Below, in pieces: positions 32,959 through 41,709 of a stretch of DNA of 64,000 nt. This stretch comes from ASV31 sp965229765 (GTDB lineage: Bacteria > Pseudomonadota > Alphaproteobacteria > Rhodobacterales > Rhodobacteraceae). The stretch covers positions 1,426,001-1,490,000 of the forward strand of contig CBDDJT010000004.1 of NCBI GenBank assembly GCA_965229765.1, read 5' to 3'. Position 1 is the first letter of the stretch. Every line of letters begins with the position of its first letter. The notes under the pieces were generated by a model, which was not told the DNA's origin, made no database searches, and saw only the letters and a list, made by a program, of their open reading frames with translations. The translations under genes were made by a program, and so were the position numbers.

Positions 32959-34329
32959 ATGTCCCGCCTGACCTGTTTCAAAAGCTACGATGTCCGCGGC
33001 ACCGTCGGCGTCGATCTCGACGCCGGGCTCGTGCGCCGCATCGGCCGCGCCTTCGCCCGGGTGATGACGCCCGGCACCGTGGTCGTGGGCCGCGACGCGC
33101 GCGACAGTTCTCCCGCGCTGGCCGCCGCCCTGGCCGAGGGTCTGACGGCCGAAGGCACGGACGTCATCGACATCGGGCTGTGCGGCACCGAAGAGGTCTA
33201 TTTCGCCACCGACCACTTCGGCGCGGGTGGCGGGATCATGGTCACGGCGTCCCACAACCCCATCGGCGACAACGGGCTGAAGATGGTGGGCCCCGGCGCC
33301 ACGCCGATCTCGCGCGCCTCGGGGCTGGCAGAGATGGAAACCCGCGCCGCCGAAGGTGCCTTCGGCCCCGGCGCCGCCATACCCGGACGGCTCCGCCGCG
33401 AAGATCCCCGCGCCGCCTATGTCGCGCGCTTGCTCTCCTTCGTCGATCCCGCCCGCCTCGGCCCCGCGCGCATCCTCGTCAACGCCGGCAACGGCGCGGC
33501 GGGCCCCACCTTCGACGCCGTGGCGCAGGCGCTGGCCGACGCGGGCGCGCGGCTCGACCTCCACCGCCTTCACCACGATCCCGATCCGGCCTTCCCGAAC
33601 GGCATCCCGAACCCGCTCCTGCCGGAAAACCAGCCGGTCACGGCCGAGGCCGCCCGCGCCGCGGGTGCCGACATGGCGGTCGCCTGGGACGGCGATTTCG
33701 ACCGCTGCTTCTTCTTCGACGAAACCGGCGCCTTCGTGCCGGGCGAATACCTCGTCGGCCTTCTGGCGGCGGCGGTCCTCGAAACCACGCCGGGCGCGCG
33801 CATCGTCCACGACCCGCGCGTGCAATGGAACACCCGGCGCATCGTGGCCGAAATGGGCGGAGAGGCGGTCGTCGCGCGCACGGGCCACGTGCTGATGAAG
33901 GAACGGATGCGCGAGGCCGACGCGGCCTATGGCGGCGAGATGTCGGCGCACCACTACTTTCGCGGCTTCATGTATTGCGACAGCGGCATGATCCCGTGGC
34001 TTCTGGTGCTGGCCCACATGTCGGCCACCGGGCGCAGCCTGTCGGACCTCGTGGCCGAGATGCGCGCCCGCCACCCCTCGTCCGGAGAGATCAACTTCCG
34101 CCTCGATGACCCCGACGCCGCCATCGCCCGGATCGAGGCGCGCTACGGCCCCGACGCGACACAGACCGACCGGCTGGACGGACTCAGCCTGTCCTTCGCC
34201 GACTGGCGGATGAACCTGCGCAAGTCCAACACCGAACCCGTCCTGCGGCTCAACGTCGAAACCCTCGGCGACCGCGCCGCCCTCGACGCCCATGTCGCCG
34301 CCCTGACCGCCCTGATCCGGGGCGACTGA
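32959..34329 (+). CDS. Phosphomannomutase/phosphoglucomutase
   Basis: A 456-residue alpha-D-phosphohexomutase that interconverts 6-phospho and 1-phospho sugars, feeding surface polysaccharide synthesis. The phosphoserine is S98 in MVTASHNPIGDNG, the magnesium loop is WDGDFDRCFFFDE, the sugar loop GGEMSAHHYF, and the phosphate site RKSNTEPVLRLNVE. All four domains seem present. It resembles bacterial ManB/CpsG/AlgC enzymes. Because of the loop types I favour mannose/glucose phosphates over glucosamine phosphate. Confidence 0.92.
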   Translation: MSRLTCFKSYDVRGTVGVDLDAGLVRRIGRAFARVMTPGTVVVGRDARDSSPALAAALAEGLTAEGTDVIDIGLCGTEEVYFATDHFGAGGGIMVTASHNPIGDNGLKMVGPGATPISRASGLAEMETRAAEGAFGPGAAIPGRLRREDPRAAYVARLLSFVDPARLGPARILVNAGNGAAGPTFDAVAQALADAGARLDLHRLHHDPDPAFPNGIPNPLLPENQPVTAEAARAAGADMAVAWDGDFDRCFFFDETGAFVPGEYLVGLLAAAVLETTPGARIVHDPRVQWNTRRIVAEMGGEAVVARTGHVLMKERMREADAAYGGEMSAHHYFRGFMYCDSGMIPWLLVLAHMSATGRSLSDLVAEMRARHPSSGEINFRLDDPDAAIARIEARYGPDATQTDRLDGLSLSFADWRMNLRKSNTEPVLRLNVETLGDRAALDAHVAALTALIRGD

Positions 34330-34423
34330 CCCCCGCTTCTTCTGTTCACAAATACTCGCGCCGCAGGCACGCGCCACAGGCGCGTTCGATCCGCCCCGGC
34401 GGATCGCCGCCCGGGCCGGGCGG

Positions 34424-34447
34424 GCAAGCCCCTTCGAAGGGGCTTGC
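34424..34447. repeat. Perfect 24-bp palindrome centred on TTCGAA
   Basis: GCAAGCCCCTTCGAAGGGGC and the closing TTGC form a full palindrome. A related one follows at 34511. Both may act as cruciforms or bidirectional RNA hairpins. Confidence 0.7.
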
Positions 34448-34510
34448 GTCCCGCGGCGGGGGCCGCGGCCCGCCGCCGCCCGCCATCGCGCGCGCACGTC
34501 CGGGCGCGGC

Positions 34511-34532
34511 CAAGGCGGTTCGAACCGCCTTG
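34511..34532. repeat. Perfect 22-bp palindrome centred on TTCGAA
   Basis: CAAGGCGGTTCGAACCGCCTTG is built like the palindrome at 34424 (arms AAGG/AAGC plus a GC-rich part, centre TTCGAA), suggesting a repeat family. Confidence 0.7.
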
Positions 34533-34820
34533 CGCCCGGCGGGTGTCCGCCGTGCGGACGCCTTGTCAACCATGGGCCGCGCGGCCCCCGGCGCCGACGT
34601 TTTGCCGACAGTGTGCCGACGCGATGCAGCATGGCGAATCCTCTGGTTAATCAATCGGTTGCCCCCCGATTCGCACCGGGCCGCGCGATGCCGGGGGAAA
34701 CCACATGATGACGCGTCCGCACCTGACGGCCCGTCCGCCCCGCCTCGGCCCTTCCCCCGGCCCGCCGCTTCTGCTTTGATCCCGGAAAGCGCCGCGCAAG
34801 CCGGCCAAGGGAGGAGCGCC

Positions 34821-36452
34821 ATGAAGGGCCTGATGATGCACCGTCCGCTGCGGATCGCGGACATCCTGAGTTATGCGGCCGAGATCCACCCCTCGGCCGA
34901 GGTCGTCTCGGTCCGCACCGAGGGCGACATCCACCGTACCACCTACGCCGGCATGGCGCCCCGCGTCGCCCAACTGGCGCACGCCCTTCAGACGCAGGGC
35001 ATGGGGATTGGCGACCGCGTGGCGACCCTGGCCTGGAACGGATATCGCCACCTCGAACTCTACTACGCCATCTCCGGCATCGGCGCGGTTTGCCACACCA
35101 TCAACCCGCGCCTGTCGGTCGAGCAGATGCTCTACATCATCGGCCATGCCGGCGACCGGATGCTGTTTCTCGACCTGACCTTCGTGCCGCTCATCGAGAA
35201 GCTGAAGGATCACCTGCCCTCGGGCTTGCGCCTTGTCATCATGACCGACCGGGCGCACATGCCCGACACGGGTTTCGAAGCGCTGTGCTACGAGGATCTC
35301 CTCGACGGCCAGCCCACCGCCATCGACTGGCCCGAATTCGACGAGAATACCGCGGCGGGCCTGTGCTATACCTCTGGCACCACGGGCCATCCCAAGGGCA
35401 CGCTCTACACCCACCGCTCCACCGTGCTGCACGCCATGATGCTGGGCCTGTCGCTGCCCGCCGCGTTGCAGCCGGGGCTGCGCATCCTGCCTGTGGTCCC
35501 GCTGTTCCATGTCAATGCATGGGGCCTGCCCTATGCCGCGCCGCTGACCGGAGCGTCGCTGGTCTTTCCCGGCCCGGCGCTCGACGGGGCCAGCCTCTTC
35601 CGGCTGATGGACGCCGAGCAGGTGTTCTCTGCCTGGGGCGTGCCGACGGTGTGGCTGGGCCTTCTGGCCGAAATCCGCAACCAGGGCCGTATTCCCAAGG
35701 GGTTCGCCGATGTGGTCGTGGGCGGGTCAGCCGCGCCGCGCTCGATGATCGCGGCCTTCGAGGAGATGGGTGTGAACGTCTGCCACGCCTGGGGCATGAC
35801 CGAGATGAGCCCGGTCGGCACCCAGGGCAACCTGCCGCCGCACATGGCCGGCCTGTCGCTTGACGACCGTCTCGCGCGCAAGTCGAAACAGGGCCGGCGC
35901 GTGTTTGGCGTCGATCTGAAGATCGTGGACGAGGCAGGCAACCGCCTGCCGCATGACGGCACCGCCGCGGGCGAGCTTTACGTGCGCGGCAACGCCATCT
36001 GCTCTGGCTATTTCGAGAACCCCGATGCCAGCGCCGCCGCCATCGACGCCGAGGGCTGGTTCGGCACCGGCGACATCGCCAGTATCGACGCCGACGGCTT
36101 TCTGGCGATCCAGGACCGGGCAAAGGACCTCATAAAGTCGGGCGGCGAATGGATCAGTTCGCTGGACCTTGAAAACGTGGTGATGGCCCACCCCGACGTG
36201 GCCAACTGCGCCGTGATTGCCGTGCCGCATGTCAAATGGGGCGAACGCCCGCTGCTGGTGGTGGTGCCGGAACCGGGCAAGTCGCCCGGCCGGCAGGATC
36301 TGCTGGACATGCTGGGCCAGCACTTCGCCCGCTGGCAACTGCCCGATGACGTGGTCCACGTGGACAGCCTGCCGCTGACCGCCACGGGCAAGGTGTCCAA
36401 GCTGACGCTGCGCCGGCAATACGCCGATCATCAGCTGCCAGAGGCGGGATAG
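34821..36452 (+). CDS. Fatty-acid/short-chain acyl-CoA synthetase (AMP-binding)
   Basis: A 543-residue adenylate-forming ligase that activates a carboxylic acid as acyl-AMP and then acyl-CoA. The ATP loop is CYTSGTTGHPKGTLYTHRS (about residue 185), later motifs are CHAWGMTEMSP, GWFGTGDIASIDADGFLA, RAKDLIKSGGEWIS and, with the catalytic Lys, LPLTATGKVSKLTLRRQ. I used the ATG at 34821, preceded by GGGAGGAG. It opens a rightward cluster with MaoC, nitronate monooxygenase, acyl-CoA dehydrogenase, kinase-like and SDR genes, so it probably supplies their CoA substrate. The medium-chain type is likely, but chain length cannot be read. Confidence 0.9.
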   Translation: MKGLMMHRPLRIADILSYAAEIHPSAEVVSVRTEGDIHRTTYAGMAPRVAQLAHALQTQGMGIGDRVATLAWNGYRHLELYYAISGIGAVCHTINPRLSVEQMLYIIGHAGDRMLFLDLTFVPLIEKLKDHLPSGLRLVIMTDRAHMPDTGFEALCYEDLLDGQPTAIDWPEFDENTAAGLCYTSGTTGHPKGTLYTHRSTVLHAMMLGLSLPAALQPGLRILPVVPLFHVNAWGLPYAAPLTGASLVFPGPALDGASLFRLMDAEQVFSAWGVPTVWLGLLAEIRNQGRIPKGFADVVVGGSAAPRSMIAAFEEMGVNVCHAWGMTEMSPVGTQGNLPPHMAGLSLDDRLARKSKQGRRVFGVDLKIVDEAGNRLPHDGTAAGELYVRGNAICSGYFENPDASAAAIDAEGWFGTGDIASIDADGFLAIQDRAKDLIKSGGEWISSLDLENVVMAHPDVANCAVIAVPHVKWGERPLLVVVPEPGKSPGRQDLLDMLGQHFARWQLPDDVVHVDSLPLTATGKVSKLTLRRQYADHQLPEAG

Positions 36453-36458
36453 ACGGCG

Positions 36459-36962
36459 ATGCGCGATCTGGCGCGCGACCTCGGGATGAAGTCGGCCCCG
36501 CTGACGCTGGACGAGATGCGCGCGCGCACCGGGCAGGAGCTTGGCGTGTCGCGCTGGATCCGGCTGGACCAGACCCGCATCGACGCCTTCGCCGACCTGA
36601 CCGAGGACCGCCAGTTCATCCACGTGGACCCGGTGCGCGCCCGGGTGCAATCGCCCTTCGGCGGCACCGTGGCGCACGGGTTCCTGACGCTGTCGATGAT
36701 CTCGGCCATGGCCTATGACGCCGAACCGCCGCTGGTGGGCGCGCGCTATGGCGTGAACTACGGCTTCGACCGCATCCGTTTCGTCACACCGGTTCCGGCG
36801 GGTGCGCGGGTACGCGCCCGCTTTGTTCTGGCCGACTGCGAGGAGCGGGCCGAGGGTGAGGTCACGCTGCACTGGGACCTGACGATCGAGATCGAGGGGG
36901 CCGAGCGCCCGGCCATCGCCGCGCGCTGGCTGCAACGCTGGTATCTGGAGGCAGTCCGATGA
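36459..36962 (+). CDS. MaoC family dehydratase
   Basis: A 167-residue hotdog-fold (R)-specific enoyl-CoA hydratase. The hydratase-2 motif with catalytic Asp and His is seen as FADLTEDRQFIHVDPVRAR and SPFGGTVAHGFLTLSMI, and the second strand pair NYGFDRIRFVTPVPAG is typical. It hydrates or dehydrates enoyl-CoA in acyl-CoA breakdown. It lies 6 bases after the synthetase stop and overlaps the next start by 4 bases (ATGA). Confidence 0.9.
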   Translation: MRDLARDLGMKSAPLTLDEMRARTGQELGVSRWIRLDQTRIDAFADLTEDRQFIHVDPVRARVQSPFGGTVAHGFLTLSMISAMAYDAEPPLVGARYGVNYGFDRIRFVTPVPAGARVRARFVLADCEERAEGEVTLHWDLTIEIEGAERPAIAARWLQRWYLEAVR

Positions 36963-37954
36963 AGGACACCGCCCTGTCAGACGCGCATCTGCCGGCGCAA
37001 CTGCGCGGCCTGCGCCTGCCGATGGTGGCCGCGCCACTCTTCATCATCTCGAACCCTGAGCTCGTGATCGCGCAATGCACCAGCGGGATCGTCGGCAGCT
37101 TTCCCGCGCTGAACGCGCGCGAGGCCGAGGGCGAGCCGCCCCAGCTGGAGGCCTGGCTCAAGCGCATCACCGAGGCGCTGGATGCCTGGAACCAGGCCAA
37201 CCCGGACCGGCCCGCCGCACCCTATGCGGTCAACCAGATCGTCCACCGCTCGAACACCCGGCTGGAGCGGGACCTGGAGATCTGCGCGAAGTGGAAGGTG
37301 CCGATCTGGATCACATCGCTCGGCGCGCGGGTCGAGGTGAACGAGGCCGCCCATTCCTGCGGCGGCATCGCGCTGCATGACGTCATCAACGACACCTTCG
37401 CGCGCAAGGCCATCGCCAAGGGCGCCGACGGGCTGATCGCCGTGGCGGCGGGTGCGGGCGGCCATGCCGGGCGGCAATCGCCCTTTGCGCTGGTGCAGGA
37501 AATCCGGGCGTGGTTCGATGGCCCGCTTCTTCTGTCGGGGTCCATCGCCACCGGGCGCGCCCTTCTGGCGGCGCAGGTGATGGGGGCGGACCTGGGCTAT
37601 GTGGGTTCGCCCTTCATCGCCACGGAAGAGGCGAACGCGGCCCCCGGCTACAAGCGGATGATCGTGGATTCGGGCGCGGAAGACATCGTCACCTCGTCGC
37701 TTTTCACCGGCGTGTCCGGCAACTACCTGCGCGGGTCGATCGCCAATGCCGGGCTTGACCCCGACAATCTGCCCTCGGCCGACGCCAGTTCGATGAGCTT
37801 TGCCAGCGGCACCGCCAAGCCCAAGGCGTGGAAGACGATCTGGGGCGCGGGGCAAGGTATCGGCGCGGTCCATGGCGTGGAAGCCGCCGCCGCCCTGATC
37901 GACCGGCTGGCCGCCGAATACACCGCCGCGCGCGCCGCGCTGGCAACTGGATAA
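36959..37954 (+). CDS. Nitronate monooxygenase (2-nitropropane dioxygenase-like)
   Basis: A 331-residue FMN-dependent TIM-barrel protein. FMN and substrate sites are seen in SGIVGSFPALNARE, VAAGAGGHAGRQSPF with the proposed catalytic His, GGPLLLSGSIA-type phosphate loop GSIATGRALLAAQVMGADL, and YVGSPFIATEEANA. Members oxidise nitronates or, in acyl-CoA clusters, act as flavin enzymes of uncertain function. The coupling to maoC suggests a role in the same pathway, possibly clearing a nitro compound or reducing an enoyl-CoA (as in FabK-like relatives). Confidence 0.88.
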   Translation: MKDTALSDAHLPAQLRGLRLPMVAAPLFIISNPELVIAQCTSGIVGSFPALNAREAEGEPPQLEAWLKRITEALDAWNQANPDRPAAPYAVNQIVHRSNTRLERDLEICAKWKVPIWITSLGARVEVNEAAHSCGGIALHDVINDTFARKAIAKGADGLIAVAAGAGGHAGRQSPFALVQEIRAWFDGPLLLSGSIATGRALLAAQVMGADLGYVGSPFIATEEANAAPGYKRMIVDSGAEDIVTSSLFTGVSGNYLRGSIANAGLDPDNLPSADASSMSFASGTAKPKAWKTIWGAGQGIGAVHGVEAAAALIDRLAAEYTAARAALATG

Positions 37955-37981
37955 CGGAACAACGAGAGGCAGGAGGACGCC

Positions 37982-39217
37982 ATGGACCTTGGCATGACCG
38001 ACCGCGTGACGAAACTGGTGGCCGATGTGCGCCAGATGATCGAGACGGAAATCACACCGCTCGACACCGAATACCACGCCGAGGTGGGCCGGCATCCTTC
38101 GGGCGACCGGTTCAAGCTGACCGACCGGCAACTGGCGATCCTTGACGAGCTGAAGGGCAAGGCCAAGGCGCGGGGGCTGTGGAACTTCTGGCTGACCGGC
38201 AGCGACAAGGGCTATGGCCTGACCACCGTGGAATACGCCTACCTCGCCGAGGAAATGGGCAAGGTGCCGCTGGCCGCCGAGATCTTCAACTGCTCGGCGC
38301 CCGACACCGGAAACATGGAGGTGCTGGAGCGCTACGGCACGGCGGCGCACAAGGCGCGCTGGCTGCCTGACCTCCTGGAGGGGCGCACGCGGTCATCCTA
38401 CCTGATGACAGAGCCCGCCGTCGCCTCTTCCGACGCCACGCAGGTGTCGATGCGGGCCGAGAAGCGCGGCGACGGCTGGGTGCTGAACGGTGAAAAGCAC
38501 TGGATCTCGGGCGCGGGCGATCCGCGCTGCGCGCTTTACATCACGATGGCCTGTTCGGACCCGGACGCCGACCGGCACGCGCGCCACACCATGTTCCTGA
38601 TCCCCTCTGGCACGCCGGGGATCGAGGTCTTGCGCCCGATGCATGTCTTCGGCCATGACGACGCGCCGCACGGGCACATGCACATCCGCTTTACCGATGT
38701 TCACGTCCCCGCCGACGCCGTGGTGCTGGGCGAGGGACGCGGCTTCGAGGTGGCGCAGGGCCGCCTTGGCCCGGGCCGCATCCACCATTGCATGCGCGCC
38801 ATCGGGCAGGCGGAACGCGCGCTGGAACTGATGTGTCGGCGCGCCACCACGCGCGAGGCGTTCGGCAAGCGGCTGGCAGAGCTTGGCGCGAACTACGACA
38901 TCATCGCCAACGCGCGGATGGAGATAGAGATGGCGCGGCTTTTGTGCCTAAAGGCCGCGTGGGTGATGGACACTGCGGGCGTGCGCGCGGCGCAGCCCTG
39001 GATTTCCAAGATCAAGGTCGTGGCGCCCCTGACCGCCGAAAAGATCATCGACGAGGCGATGCAGATGCACGGCGGCTCGGGCATCAGCCAGGATTTCCCG
39101 CTGGCGCACATGTGGACGCATGTCCGCACCCTGCGCTTCGCCGATGGTCCCGACGCGGTGCACCGCCGGCAGGTCGCGCGGGTGGAGTTGCGCAAGTACA
39201 CCAACACCAAGGCCTGA
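37982..39217 (+). CDS. Acyl-CoA dehydrogenase, ACAD10/11-like
   Basis: A 411-residue flavoprotein. The FAD-binding and substrate region is YLMTEPAVASSDATQ, then GWVLNGEKHWISGAGDPRC, the C-terminal helical domain is RIHHCMRAIGQAERALELM, and it ends MQMHGGSGISQDFPLAHMW with RTLRFADGPDAVHRRQVAR. These last motifs match the ACAD10/ACAD11 group. That group works next to an APH-type kinase, and the next gene (2-base gap) encodes such a kinase. AGGAGG precedes the ATG. Confidence 0.92.
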   Translation: MDLGMTDRVTKLVADVRQMIETEITPLDTEYHAEVGRHPSGDRFKLTDRQLAILDELKGKAKARGLWNFWLTGSDKGYGLTTVEYAYLAEEMGKVPLAAEIFNCSAPDTGNMEVLERYGTAAHKARWLPDLLEGRTRSSYLMTEPAVASSDATQVSMRAEKRGDGWVLNGEKHWISGAGDPRCALYITMACSDPDADRHARHTMFLIPSGTPGIEVLRPMHVFGHDDAPHGHMHIRFTDVHVPADAVVLGEGRGFEVAQGRLGPGRIHHCMRAIGQAERALELMCRRATTREAFGKRLAELGANYDIIANARMEIEMARLLCLKAAWVMDTAGVRAAQPWISKIKVVAPLTAEKIIDEAMQMHGGSGISQDFPLAHMWTHVRTLRFADGPDAVHRRQVARVELRKYTNTKA

Positions 39218-39218
39218 G

Positions 39219-40247
39219 ATGACCGCCGCCGCCAAGCTGGACCTCGACGCCGTCGCCGCCTGGATGGCGGGGCATGTGCCGGGGTTCAGCGGCCCGCTGA
39301 CGGCCGAGAAATTCGCCACGGGCCAGTCGAACCCGACCTTCCGGCTGGCGGCGGCGTCCGGCGCCTATGTCCTGCGCCGCAAGCCGCCGGGCACGCTGTT
39401 GAAATCCGCCCATGCCGTGGACCGCGAGTTCCGCGTGCAGGCCGCGCTGGCGGGCACCGATGTGCCGGTGGCCCGCATGTTCGCGCTGTGCGAGGATGAG
39501 GCCGTGATCGGCACGGCCTTCTACGTCATGGCCCATGTGGACGGGCGCAATTTCGTCGATCCGCGCCTGCCGGACCTGTCGGCGCAGAACCGCGCGCATG
39601 TCTTCGACGAGATGAACCGGGTGCTTGCGGCGATCCACAGCGTCGATATCGACGCGGTCGGCCTGTCCGGTTTCGGACCGCAGGGGAATTATTACGCCCG
39701 CCAGATCGACCGCTGGACGCGCCAGTACCGCGCCAGCGAGACCGGGACCGTCCCCGCGATGGAAGAGCTGATCGACTGGCTGGCCGGTACGCAGCCCGAC
39801 GATGACGGGCGACGCACTCTGGTCCACGGCGACTATCGCCTCGACAACCTGCTCTTCGCCCGGGGCTGCCCCGATTGCGTGGCGGTTCTCGACTGGGAAC
39901 TGTCGACGCTGGGCCACCCTTTCGCCGATCTGGCCGCCACGCTGATGCAATGGCGCCTGCCGCCGGGGGACGAGGGGCGCGGGCTGGACGGGGTGGACCG
40001 CGCCGCCCTTGGCATCCCCACGGACGCCGCATTTGTAGAGGCCTATTGCGCCCGCACCGGCCTGCCGGGGATCGAGCGGATGGGCTTCTACCTTGCCTTC
40101 GCCTTCTTCCGGATGGCCGCGATCCTGCAAGGCGTGAAGCGGCGGGCACTGGACGGCAACGCCTCGAACCCGGAAAGGGGGCTGGCCATGGGCGCTCTGG
40201 TGCCGCGTTTCGCCGAACTGGGGTTGCAGGCCGCGCGTGATGGCTGA
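39219..40247 (+). CDS. Phosphotransferase (APH/ACAD10-type kinase)
   Basis: A 342-residue protein kinase-like aminoglycoside-phosphotransferase fold. The glycine loop region is FATGQSNPTFRLAAASG, the Lys is in YVLRRKPPGTLLKSAH, the catalytic loop is LVHGDYRLDNLLF (Asp, Asn) and the metal Asp is in AVLDWELSTLGHP. In mammals this domain is fused to the acyl-CoA dehydrogenase (ACAD10/11), and in Pseudomonas the homologue LvaA phosphorylates the 4-hydroxyl of 4-hydroxyacyl-CoA. Being adjacent to an ACAD and overlapping an SDR gene by 8 bases, it probably does the same here. It starts with ATG at 39219, 2 bases after the ACAD stop. Confidence 0.88.
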   Translation: MTAAAKLDLDAVAAWMAGHVPGFSGPLTAEKFATGQSNPTFRLAAASGAYVLRRKPPGTLLKSAHAVDREFRVQAALAGTDVPVARMFALCEDEAVIGTAFYVMAHVDGRNFVDPRLPDLSAQNRAHVFDEMNRVLAAIHSVDIDAVGLSGFGPQGNYYARQIDRWTRQYRASETGTVPAMEELIDWLAGTQPDDDGRRTLVHGDYRLDNLLFARGCPDCVAVLDWELSTLGHPFADLAATLMQWRLPPGDEGRGLDGVDRAALGIPTDAAFVEAYCARTGLPGIERMGFYLAFAFFRMAAILQGVKRRALDGNASNPERGLAMGALVPRFAELGLQAARDG

Positions 40248-41028
40248 GGGGCGGTTCCACGGGCAGGTGGTGATGCTGACCGGGGCGGCGGGCGGCTTTG
40301 GCCAGGCCGCCGCGCGCCGCTTCGCCGCCGAGGGCGCGCGCCTGGTCCTGTCCGACCTCGCCGAGGTGCCGCTGCGGGCGCTGGCCGCGCGGCTGTCGGA
40401 AGACGGGGCCGAGGTCCTGGCAGAGCCCCTGGACGTCACCGACGAGACACAGGTGGCTGCCCATGTCACCCGCGCCCTGTCGCGGTTCCATCGTCTTGAC
40501 GTGGCGGTGAACAACGCCGGGATCGCCCCGCCCCTGATGCCCTTGACCGCGACCGACGCCGAGACGTTCGACCGCGTGATGGCGGTCAACACGCGGTCGG
40601 TCTTTCTGGGGATGAAGCACCAGTTGCCGCCGATGCTGGCCGCGGGCGGCGGCGCGATCCTGAACGTCGCATCGGCCGCCGGGCTTGTGGGGGCGGGGCA
40701 GATGGCGGCCTATGCCGCGTCGAAGCACGCGGTCGTCGGGCTGACCCGCGCCGCCGCGGACGAGGTCGCGCGGCGCGGCGTGCGTGTCAACGCGATCTGC
40801 CCGTCCTTTGCCGCCACGCCGCTTTACGACGGGATCGCCGACGCGCTGTCCGGCCAGCGGGCAGAGCCGCGCGGCAACACCGATGCCCGGTTCACCCGCC
40901 GTATCCCGATGGGCCGCATCGCGTCCCCGGACGAGGTGGCAGAGGCCATGCTGTGGCTGACCGACCCCGCCAACAGCTTCATGACCGGGCAGGCGGTGGC
41001 CATCGACGGAGGCCTGACTGCCGTGTGA
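40240..41028 (+). CDS. Short-chain dehydrogenase/reductase (SDR)
   Basis: A 262-residue NAD(P)-dependent oxidoreductase. The cofactor loop is MLTGAAGGFGQAAARRF, followed by LDVAVNNAGIAPP, the catalytic Ser in ILNVASAAGLVG, and the Tyr-x3-Lys in AAYAASKHAVVGL. The end FMTGQAVAIDGGLTAV is typical. ATG at 40240 (next to a GTG at 40237) gives an 8-base overlap with the kinase gene. By analogy with LvaD it may reduce a 4-keto group to the 4-hydroxyl used by the kinase. Confidence 0.9.
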   Translation: MAEGRFHGQVVMLTGAAGGFGQAAARRFAAEGARLVLSDLAEVPLRALAARLSEDGAEVLAEPLDVTDETQVAAHVTRALSRFHRLDVAVNNAGIAPPLMPLTATDAETFDRVMAVNTRSVFLGMKHQLPPMLAAGGGAILNVASAAGLVGAGQMAAYAASKHAVVGLTRAAADEVARRGVRVNAICPSFAATPLYDGIADALSGQRAEPRGNTDARFTRRIPMGRIASPDEVAEAMLWLTDPANSFMTGQAVAIDGGLTAV

Positions 41029-41100
41029 GCGTGCCATTGCACAGCGGCGCGCCGTGCCTTACCCCGCCCGCAGGCCCGGCCAACCAGAGGTGATCCGCGC

Positions 41101-41532
41101 ATGTCGCAGCTGCCCCCGAACCCGCACCCCGTGCCGCCCCGGCTGGTCGAGCCGCGCTATCCCATGCAGGCGCATGTCGACTTCGTGCTGACCGGCTGGG
41201 GGCCGGGCTATGCCCGGTTCGAGGTCGACCTGCAGGCGTTCCACATGAACCGCCACGGCAAGCTGCACGGCGGCGTCTATGCCATCGTGCTGGACAGCGC
41301 GATGGGGTTTTCGGGCGCCTACACAGGTGATCCCGAGGACCGCATCCTGACGATGACCCTGTCGATGACGACAAACTTCCTGGCCCCCGCCGAAGGCCCG
41401 CGCCTTGTGGGCGAGGGCTGGCGCACCGGCGGCGGGCGGCGCACCTTCTTCACCGAGGGCCGGATGACCGACGGGACCGGACGGCTGGTGGCCACGGCGA
41501 CGGGCACCTTTCAGGCGCGCCCCTGGCAATAG
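41101..41532 (+). CDS. PaaI family thioesterase
   Basis: A 143-residue single hotdog-fold thioesterase. The catalytic-helix motif is KLHGGVYAIVLDSAMGF, with the Asp in this helix, and later strands are LTMTLSMTTNFLAPAEG and ATATGTFQARPW. It hydrolyses acyl- or aryl-CoA. It stands 72 bases after the SDR gene in the same direction and may prevent trapping of CoA by side products of the cluster. Confidence 0.88.
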   Translation: MSQLPPNPHPVPPRLVEPRYPMQAHVDFVLTGWGPGYARFEVDLQAFHMNRHGKLHGGVYAIVLDSAMGFSGAYTGDPEDRILTMTLSMTTNFLAPAEGPRLVGEGWRTGGGRRTFFTEGRMTDGTGRLVATATGTFQARPWQ

Positions 41533-41535
41533 CGC

Positions 41536-41586
41536 GCAAGACGCTTCGGCGAAGGGTCTTGCCCAGGCTTCTTCCATAAGCCTGGG
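41536..41586. terminator. Two hairpins between convergent genes
   Basis: The first (41536–41562) pairs GCAAGAC with GTCTTGC around CTTCGGCGAAG. The second (41562–41586) pairs CCCAGGCTT with AAGCCTGGG, loop CTTCCAT. Neither has a long U-run. Sitting between the convergent thioesterase and fadJ genes, they probably protect or end both transcripts. Confidence 0.5.
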
Positions 41587-41709
41587 GCGACGGGACCTGA
41601 CGCGTTTCGCACACAATCGCCCGCGCCAGCGCAGTCGAACGCGTCTGGCTTCGCAAACGCTGCCCCGTCTGCCTTGGCGAGGTCTTTCGCCAGTCGCGTG
41701 CGATACGCT

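Larger units (their letters stand above)
34330..34820. other. Very GC-rich gene-free stretch with palindromes
   Basis: About 490 bp between the phosphomannomutase and the acyl-CoA synthetase genes. It holds two perfect palindromes centred on TTCGAA (listed separately) and several G/C runs. I see no coding motif in any frame. The promoter of the acyl-CoA cluster should lie in its right part, but I cannot assign it. Confidence 0.4.

Noticed and set aside
32800..34632. A 610-codon minus-strand frame opposite phosphomannomutase.
   Set aside because: The plus-strand gene has all active-site motifs; the minus frame is a GC-rich shadow.
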